Of a stretch of 64,000 bases of DNA, positions 56,501-64,000 are shown one piece after another. The notes under the pieces are model-generated. The model saw only the letters and a program-made list of their open reading frames with translations, was not told the origin of the DNA and searched no databases. The DNA is from Bryoerythrophyllum caledonicum. Taxonomy: Eukaryota > Streptophyta > Bryopsida > Pottiales > Pottiaceae. The stretch is taken from NCBI GenBank assembly GCA_963971425.1, contig OZ020518.1, positions 2,864,263 to 2,928,262 of the forward strand. The letters run 5' to 3'. The translations under genes and the position numbers were made by a program. How positions within the stretch are numbered: the first letter of the stretch is position 1; every line of letters begins with the position of its first letter.

Positions 56501-59500
56501 AGTACACGATTTGCTTGAACGACTCTAGCAAAGATCCAAACCTCACCACTGTTGAAGTGTAATCTACATCAGCACCATAATACAAATTTCACCACTCTCC
56601 TAAACGTTTAGTATTTAAATCTACACCAGCACCATAACGCATGAAATATATGGAATTACAAGGGATGAGGTGAGGGTTGAACCTCAGGGAAGTTTCCATC
56701 TCTACAATGGAAAAGTTTGAGTTTATCATTAGAAGCTGCAGCGTCGGTGTCAAGAGCAGATAAAAGCTGGGCTGCAGGTTCGGACACAGAAACTGATGAA
56801 GCAGCCGCCAATAGACGTCTCAAGAGAGTGGATCTGACACCCTGATTATCCACTTCAGTTTCAAAATTTTCATTTCTGTGAAGATGGAGCTGGCGAAGTT
56901 GTATGGCTGCTCGCACGAGTCCTTGAACAACCGAAACAAACTGCGCCCAAAGGAACCAATTCCGTGAGAAAATATAAGGAAGCACAAAAAGTCACCCAAA
57001 GCTTAAATAAATTCTCCCTTTTCTGACTAATCTTCTCTTACTCGAAATAGTCGTTAGATCAATGGGAGAGCTTGGTAGTCTATCCTATGAAAGAGCTTGG
57101 TGGTCTCTAATCTCAAGTAATAGTAATTTTTAACCGTCTCTGAGAGTGAAGAAAAAGGTTGCATGAGATCAACCCAAAGGTATCTTGTTCAAACTTTAAG
57201 TGACGTTACAAATAACTTTTAAACCCCAGATAAGCTACTAATAACACACCATTCATCAACCTGTTTGCAGGACAAGCTGAACATTATAAAGAGTTTGACT
57301 GTGGAAGAAAATCATGTTGCATGCCTTTAAACTAACGGGGATAGTGTCCTCTACTTCAGCCCCAAAAAATCATCAATAACGACACTTTATGAAGCAAACC
57401 TACACATCATTTATGAACTACAGATGAGAACTATCTAGAGGACAAGCTGAACATTACAAAGAATTGGGAAAAGATCAGTACCTCGGAAGCTGTGGCAGTT
57501 CGGAGAAAAATCCGGGTAATTCCACGCTGCACATCAGGCAATCTGCCGAGTGAGAAGAGGAGAGATGCCAGAAGCCCTTTTCCTTTTCCACCATCTCCAA
57601 GGCCGCCTCGGCTGAGGGACCCAACGTAGCCTCCGCCCTTGCCACTACCAGGAAAGGCTCCATCCGCCTGGGCAACTCCCACGCTCCCCATGGACTCCGA
57701 TATCTCTGTCACTGCGTCTAATCTGGCGGCGATGGATTCGTGGTCTTGGAGAGGGTGAGTTACCTGCATATGTAATCTCTCCTATGTTTAGTTTTGAAGA
57801 CAATCAAGGTGTTGGAGGAGTGAAAAATTATCACAGTAGTTACGAATTTGTAATACTAACGATATAAGAAGATTCAGGTTATACTTAAAGCTATTTCCGT
57901 CCAGGTTTCAGGTTTCCGGTTCGGGGCTGAGGGTTTAGGCTGCTATAGTCAGCTACAAAAAACAAAAAAAAAACGTTGACATGGTATCCACACCATAAGC
58001 ACGATATCCGAAGGCCATAGTTGTACTGTGACACTAGTGGCAGCTCAGAAAAACTTACCCAATGACGCATCAAGCGGGCACCGAAGAGTGTGTGGGTATG
58101 GTCCATGAGCCACAGCAGTGTGCCTTTCTCAGTTCCGTCTGCGTTATTCCTCAAAATCTGCATCAACGAAATCACAACTTTGAAAACTTCCAAACGGCAG
58201 AGTTATTTGTGAAGTGAGGCAAAGCTACCAAGAGTTTTGACCTCTTTTCTCATTCACATTTATTAAATAAGCCCTAAATAGCACCTTGAAGAGGAAAAAG
58301 GCGGCTAGATTCATGGTACAACATGACCTCTCCTTCTTCCTTCTCAAAGGCTGCTAAAACGACTTCTAACTTGAGTTTAGAAACTACCAAGCTCTTCCCT
58401 ACTTATTAAGAATTCTAGTTCAGAGACCACCAAGCTCTTCCATTGATCTAATAGCTATTGAGAGTGAGGAAAGAGGAGTATAATTTAATGTAAAGGGGGG
58501 GGGGGGGGGGGGAGGTATCCTTTTGAAACGTTGAGTGGGTTTACAAATGACTTTACCCAACGCTCACGCCATGTAGAAGCACAGAGCATAGAGAGGTTAA
58601 GTGCTTACCTCAAGCTGCCGAAGAGCGTTTGGAGAGAGGCTCATTTCACTGTGGCCTGCAAATGAGCGGAAGGACGCTCCCAGTTGAAGCACCTTCTCCA
58701 ACCCAAACTGCCTGAGGTAGCGCAATGCCAGGGCCAATGCTTGCACTACAATATCTGGCATGGCCAACACAGCCTGTGCATGCAACGATCGAATATTATT
58801 CTTCGCAAATAAGATCACCCCTCTTTTTTCACTTTGAATAAATATAATCAGCTCAAAATAGTTCTCAAATAATCCAAAATCAGCTCGAAGGAGAGAAAGG
58901 TGGCTATAATTCATCAGGGTTGATCGTACACAAACTCTTTCTTCACTCTAACAGACGGCTACAACTACTTTGACTTGAGATCAGAGTCTACCAAGATCTT
59001 CCAATGGCTTGATTGAAGGATAAGACCACCAAGCTTTTCTATTGATCTAATGGCTATTTAGCGTGAGAAGAGAGTAGCCAAAAGAGGGAGTATGTTATTG
59101 AATCTTTAGGTGACTTGACAGATATAAGACCCACGTTCAATACATGAATGATTTTTCCTGAAAATTAGTTGGAAAGGACCTACCTCCAAACCTGGATCAA
59201 CATTCTCCTCAAGTTTGACAGCCCCTTTGTCATTCTTGGCTTTGTAGAAAGCCACCACCTCTGCAAGAGCGCCTCCATCTCTGAAGCAGTCTCGAGAAAT
59301 GCGCTCTATGCGGATCTCTGAAGTAGGTCCCGCGTATTCCAACACAAGCTGCAAGTTCCAACTCCATTAGAGGCTCACACTACAACTATTGGCAACTTTG
59401 GCAGCATTTCACAAACTTCGGCATGTAGAGAGCTGTTGCAGCGCTTTCAAGAAATCCATATGCACCTAGAATACACATGGCTAAAAAGACTGAATTATTG

Positions 59501-61520
59501 AGGAAGAGGAGAATGTCACCTTTTCAGTAGCTGCAGAGAGAGGGCTTGCAAGCAACAACTCCGCAGGCGTGCAAGTGAGCAACCTCGCCTCAAGCTCATT
59601 CCGCATGACAGTATCGTTAAAATCACCAAACATGACGTCCCCAGTCGCGGTGTCCACCGCCACAACCCCCAACCGAGTGTCATAGTAGCCAGCATCATCA
59701 TGGTTCACCTCACTCTTCATACTTACAACTGTAGCTTTCTTGCTCCTACTAGTGCCGACCTTTTGTAATGCAATGGGCTCCTCTGCAATGCACATGAGGT
59801 AGCTGTGCAAGCGACCAGCATGCCCTTCTGAGTCTCCTCCTCCTAGATCCTCCGCTGCCTCAAGAGTTGCACGAGTGTAGAGAGCTGAGAGGCCGCGCGT
59901 GAAGGGGCCTGTTTTGTTGGATCCGTGGGCTTTGATTGCGGCTGTTTCGGTTTGTCTTACTACGCCCACTTTGTACCCTGCTTCCACTAATCTTCGGACG
60001 TGGACGTGGAGCCGGAATGTTGGTATACTTGCGGAGAGAAAGTTGTGGTTGTAGTATGCGAAGATGCCCAGGGCGCGCGCGGCGATTTCTGCGTCGTTCC
60101 CGAAAAATCTATATTTGTATCCCACTTCTACCATGAGGACCACGTCCGGGTACCTGCAGCAAACCATCGAGATATGAAATAGAAAAAATCAGAAAAAAAG
60201 AGGTGAAAATACGAGATGTACGAAGCCATTGGCATGTATACTAGATGCGACCAATTATGAATGTCTTAGCAGATACAAGGAGAATACTATAGCTATTTGT
60301 AAAGTCACCTGAAAATCACCTGAGTTTAGAGAACACTGAGCTCTTCCGAACTTAATTGACGGATGAGACCACCAAGCTTTTCCATTGATCGGATAGCTAT
60401 TTAGAGTGAGAAAAGACTAGTCAAAAGCGGAGGTATCTAGTTGAAACTTTGGGCGACTTACAAATGACTGCTACTGGATGAAAATGACAAGGGTGAAGAA
60501 ACGTTTCCTGAGAATTCTAGCTCCTGAGTGGTATAATATTGCAGTACCTTTTCTTGAGCTCCACAACTTGGAGCTCAAGAGGAGTGTAGGTCGGTTTGCC
60601 AGGCGGCGGCTTCCCAAACCTGAGCTCCTCCTCCGACGCTCTGTCGTCATTTCTCGCCAGCAACTTGCTCACAAACCTCCTGTGGCGAGCAGGATCCACA
60701 GCTGGGATGACAGTCTCCTTGTACGGCCCCCACGGCCTCCGATGCTGGATCACCAGCGGAGGAGCTTGGGACGAAGGACCCGCTTCCTCGTCACTGGCCA
60801 CAGATCCTCGTCTTCTCTCCAAATTCTCGGACAGACTTTCATCCTCAACGTCTGGGGATAAAACGTCACGAATTTCCTCATCTTGTGGAGGAACCACAGT
60901 GTTTGCAATTGATCGTTTCTTGCGCAACGGAGCAGCTCTGAAACTCCCATCGCCTCCACTACCTGCAGAACAGCCATATTTGCCTTCAACTTAACACATA
61001 AATTACTCTTCAATGATAAACAAGCCATTCAAAAACTTCAGTCGAAAAAGAAACCGTAAGGAATCAAATGATATGTAGCCACCACATAGAAAATGACCTT
61101 TCTGGTTACCAAATAAGATACCTGATTTCACATCTTAAAAGCAGAGCAATTTGAGCTCTATGGTAGTACAACATTCAGACCTCAGATTACACGAACAGAA
61201 TGAGCTACGCTAACTTGATAACCAGAACAGACTGAATCTCATCGTAAAACCCTAACCCTAAATTCCTTAAACCCTAAACCCTCATCACTCACACACTCAA
61301 ACCAATCCTCAGAATCAAACCTGATGCGGACGCTCTCTCCGGCTGGCTCTCCTCTCCCGCATTGCCCTGGTCTTCGTGCTGCGCCCTCTTTCTGGAGGAT
61401 CGTGACGTGAATGCAAAATCCGCCGGCGCTCGAGTCGCAAGCGGCACGATCCCTGCACTGCTAAAGCTCTGCGAGGGTGCGGAAGTCGCAGAAGGCGTTG
61501 CAGACGCTCCAGCTCCAGCT

Positions 61521-61555
<35 letters not shown>

Positions 61556-61630
61556 AGCTCCTCCCGATCCCGATCCTGCTCCAGTCGCTTTGGGAGTGAA
61601 GAAGCGCGAGATGACTTGCTGCCGCTTCAT
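53506..61630 (-). CDS. MSH3: DNA mismatch repair protein MSH3
   Basis: Fifteen exons, about 1240 residues: 61321-61630, 60548-60964, 59519-60157, 59185-59348, 58608-58775, 58057-58159, 57480-57763, 56690-56943, 56308-56441, 55655-55917, 55418-55487, 55147-55295, 54612-54868, 54175-54421 and 53506-53790. The N-terminus [14 protein letters not shown] is a PCNA-binding PIP box followed by a Gly/Ala repeat. The mispair-binding domain has [18 protein letters not shown]; the Tyr-Lys pair is MSH3-type, unlike the Phe-x-Glu of MSH6. Connector and lever domains follow. The ATPase has Walker [10 protein letters not shown], Walker [16 protein letters not shown] and the late motif [10 protein letters not shown]. 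The C-terminus is a Glu-rich helical region. MSH3 pairs with MSH2 (MutS-beta) to recognise insertion/deletion loops. All key motifs are present and no break was seen. Six introns contain copies of one small repeat family. Confidence 0.92.
54907..55100. mobile_element. MSH3-intron MITE, copy 1
   Basis: In intron 12. Left end TTTGTAAAGTCACC, right end GGGTGGCCTTACAGA; shares TCTATTGATCTAATGNCT and GAAACTTTGGGTG with the other intronic copies. Confidence 0.55.
56029..56255. mobile_element. MSH3-intron MITE, copy 2
   Basis: In intron 9. Left end ATTTGTTAAGTCACCC, right end GGGTGTTTTAACAAAT, an inverted pair. Confidence 0.6.
56985..57214. mobile_element. MSH3-intron MITE, copy 3
   Basis: In intron 7. 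Left end AAAAAGTCACCC, right end AAGTGACGTTACAAAT. The interior includes GTCGTTAGATCAATGGGAGA and the same element's inverse words. Confidence 0.5.
58204..58548. mobile_element. MSH3-intron MITE, copy 4, with an 18-G run
   Basis: In intron 5. Left end TATTTGTGAAGTGA, right end GTGGGTTTACAAAT. It contains an uninterrupted run of 18 G at 58495-58512. Confidence 0.55.
58926..59125. mobile_element. MSH3-intron MITE, copy 5 (left end unclear)
   Basis: In intron 4. Shares CCACCAAGCTTTTCTATTGA, CTAATGGCTATTTAG and the right end TTTAGGTGACTTGACAGAT. The left boundary could not be fixed. Confidence 0.45.
60295..60465. mobile_element. MSH3-intron MITE, copy 6
   Basis: In intron 2. Cleanest copy, 171 bp: left end ATTTGTAAAGTCACC, right end GGGCGACTTACAAAT. 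Confidence 0.6.
61246..61282 (-). promoter_or_regulatory. Telo-box cluster at the start of MSH3 intron 1
   Basis: AAAACCCTAACCCTA (61246-61260) and AAACCCTAAACCCT (61269-61282) lie just downstream of exon 1 on the coding strand. Telo-boxes near the 5' end or in first introns are common in plant proliferation genes. Confidence 0.45.
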
Positions 61631-62261
61631 CCCTGCTCAGGCTCATCAAATCAAAGCCCTAGTTGTTCATCACCATTCAACTTGACTAGCATGGCATGTG
61701 AAGTCTAGGAAAGCTCATCCGCCGCAGACGGTGCACTCATGGATTGCTAGAGGACAGTGCTTGTTGTTTGCTGATTGAGAGAGGGAGGTGAATTTGTACA
61801 GAGATGGAAGAGGAACACTTGGCACTTTGGAGGCTAGTTCCAATGAGATACCCTCTCTTCAATAGTCTACACCTGCTCTCAATAGATCCCAATTCATTTG
61901 AAAGACGGCTTGTCATTATGGTAACTCATGTAAATTCTCTCTTTGGTCCGCTGAGACTAGTTTACTGCAACTCTTTCACCAGAAATACTTCAAAACTATT
62001 GATTTTTGTGTAAAGAGTGGAATGTTTTCAATTTGAACCGTAGGATCCTAATAAAGACTTCTTAAATATCTTGCTCACAAGATTTCATAAATTGCAGCCA
62101 CACGGATTGAAAGGTTATAGTGTTTGAAGTCGAGCATAGGGTTTAGTTTTTTCTCTGCGTTGAGAGGATCAATAGACTTTGACTTCACTTGATGTCAAAT
62201 TTTTGCACTGCGCAAGGTTTGAATTATGTACCACTATGCTGGTTCTTTGAACACCAAATTA
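61631..62261. other. MSH3 5' flank, then a repeat fragment
   Basis: 61631-61800 probably holds the MSH3 promoter; no TATA box is obvious. 61920-62250 is a partial copy of the TTAA-type element (CTTTGACTTCACTTGATGTC, ACGGATTGAAAGGTTATAG). Confidence 0.45.
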
Positions 62262-63732
62262 TAACCCCTAAAGGCCCATGGCATTTTGCACACCAAAAGC
62301 ACTTCAAAACTGCTTGTTCTTGTGCAATGAGTAAGGAGGGAAACAAAAAATATTATTTCTACCTCTAATCATAGGATCTCAATTAAGACTTTGTTCAGTG
62401 ACGTCCTCACAAAATTTCATAAACTTTGACTACACGGATTGAAAGATTACAGCGTTTTTGAAGTAGAGAAAACGGTTGAGTGGATCAGCAGACTTGGTGT
62501 CGAATTTTGGCACTGCAAGAGGTCTAAATCCATTACCATTGTACTAAGCATGATGTTAGTTCCTTATAAGGTAGAGGCACCCAATTCCGATCACTTAAGC
62601 TAGTTCGGGACTCAAATGACATTGTATGTCAAAAACATTTATGTAGAAAGATGCGGAATTAGGAATGAAACTCAACAAACATTATTTCAAATTTAATCAC
62701 GAAGATTTGGTATTGATGTAGAATTTAAAAGCCCAAAAACCATCGGAGCCCATAATCAAACTCTAGAGTAGGTGAGATTTGGTGCCCTCCTTCACCCAAT
62801 GCCAATAAGTAAGAGTGAGTAAAAGAGAGATGACATGCCATGGATAACCAACTCATGGAAGGTACCCAATACCGATCGGCCTTGTTCGACTTTCGAGGCA
62901 ATGCCACCAATGAGAGCTCAATTGAGGTGGAGCAACCCAAAATTGCACACATTATGACCCAATGCCGATAATGAGTGGTGTTTTCAGATTTTGAGTTATT
63001 GGTTTTGGGTCACTTCATGCACCATTTCAAGCATTTGCCATTTTCATGCACCATGCCATGCATACTCTACTAATCGGAATTGGGTGGCCGGTCGGAATTG
63101 GGTGCCTCTACCTTACACCTTATAGAGGTGGGGGAAGGGTGTAGCATATTTAAAACAAATGCGCAAGGACTTGAGGTTCAAAAATTGCCAATTCACGTTT
63201 TAATTTCTTGTGAATTTAATATGTTTTAGATTGATAATCCAAATGGTCGATAAGAAGGTTTACACCACATATTGTTGTGGAAAAAATTAAAAAGTGAAAA
63301 CTACGAAGATCTCTAAGTTTTATGTGGAAAGTATGAGGTTTATTTGGTACCTTGCCCGACGATGTGTGACAATGTGTGAAAATGTTTGACTCGGGTTAAT
63401 ATGCTATTTATCACTAAAGACAAGAACTTTTCTTTTGACAATATGAGACAAGGTGATATTATTTGCTAGTGATGAAAATCTCACATTCAATAGAGTGTCC
63501 TAGCAAAAGTTTTAGGAGGTGCCCGACGTGCCCATTGTCCCAATTTGAAATTCAAAATTCTATAACTTTTTCAATAATGTTGGATTTAGTAAAAAATTGT
63601 TTGCCCACTGAGGTTACAGTAATGCGAATCTACAATAAATAATTCAAAGAGGAATGTTAGAAATTGACACCATAAGAACCTAACCAAACCTTCAAATTGC
63701 CATTTTATGACACTTGGTCCGCTAGGGGCTAA
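62262..63732 (+). mobile_element. TTAA-type element, copy 4, split by a nested MITE
   Basis: Ends TAACCCCTAAAGG and (complement) TTAGCCCCTAGCGG. The body follows the 31393-32320 copy, interrupted at 62569-63113 by an AGGTAGAGGCACC MITE. No ORF. Confidence 0.65.
62569..63113 (+). mobile_element. MITE with AGGTAGAGGCACC termini, copy 3 (nested)
   Basis: A 545-bp element with ends AGGTAGAGGCACCCAATTCC and its complement, with TA on both sides. Removing it restores the surrounding repeat (GTTCCTTATACACC), which marks TA as the likely target duplication. Confidence 0.85.
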
Positions 63733-64000
63733 TGGTAGAGAAGGGGTGTAGCATATTCAAAAATATTGTACACGGAGTGCAGGATCATAAATTGCCACTA
63801 CACATCTTATTCTTTTGTGAACTAAATATGTTTTAGATTGAGAATCCAAACGGATAGTAAGAAGGTTCACACCACAGTGTACAATAGGAAAAATAAAAAG
63901 CAAGCTAAATAAAGATCTCTGTATCTCGAAAAGAATAAGTTAAGGGGGAGGTACTCTATTCATGCCTCCCATGGGAACGCGTGCACATCGTAACGCCCGA
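63733..64000 (+). repeat. Fragment of TTAA-type element at the window edge
   Basis: 63735-63950 resembles the internal part of the TTAA element (GTAGAGAAGGGGTGTAGCAT, CCAAACGGATAGTAAGAAGG). The last 60 bp look unrelated. Confidence 0.5.

Noticed and set aside
61246-61282. Interstitial telomere array
   Set aside because: Only a few interrupted CCCTAAA units at the 5' end of a housekeeping gene; telo-box is the simpler reading.

Overview
The window reads as nuclear DNA of a green plant (streptophyte). Its host genes are plant-type and split by many introns: a KNL2 kinetochore protein with a SANTA domain and a CENP-C-like motif, the mismatch-repair ATPase MSH3, an F-box/kelch protein, a heavy-metal-associated (HMA) protein, a small RING protein with membrane segments and a Cache/VWA membrane protein of calcium-channel alpha2-delta type. 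Genes are few and transposons many, and the alpha2-delta-like gene makes me lean towards a non-seed plant or charophyte. The species cannot be named from sequence alone.

Layout. 0-3.8 kb: two head-to-tail copies of a LINE, minus strand, each with a 2A-like ribosome-skipping motif before an APE-type endonuclease; the second copy is preceded by tandem-repeat DNA. 5-12.1 kb: a repeat present twice, with a 141-bp piece inverted between copies; a 3-exon HMA gene; a foldback element; a TTAA-flanked element. 12.2-16 kb: an unrecognised small ORF, the RING gene and a 101-residue ORF. 16.2-21.2 kb: KNL2, seven exons, minus strand. 21.5-24.9 kb: repeats. 24.9-31.2 kb: a MuDR-like MULE with long terminal inverted repeats, a transposase gene and a second, convergent gene. 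31.4-36.7 kb: a TTAA element, a second foldback copy and small CACTA-, MULE- and hAT-like elements. 36.7-41.2 kb: a gene fragment back to back with the alpha2-delta-like gene. 41.2-50 kb: transposon-rich, AT-rich and gene-poor. 50.4-51.9 kb: the F-box gene. 53.5-61.6 kb: MSH3, 15 exons, minus strand, with six related small elements in six of its introns. 61.9-64 kb: TTAA-type repeats with a nested MITE.

The host genes form no operon or pathway cluster. KNL2 (centromere loading) and MSH3 (mismatch repair) both carry telo-box motifs near their 5' ends, as is usual for plant cell-cycle genes. Most of the remaining DNA is non-autonomous DNA transposons, several nested. The most notable items are the 2A-bearing LINE, the two-gene MULE with internal inverted arrays, the two identically organised foldback elements, the clean 141-bp inversion, the in-frame intron inside the RING finger and two GC-AG introns. 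No LTR retroelement, virus-like element, tRNA, rRNA or CRISPR array was seen.
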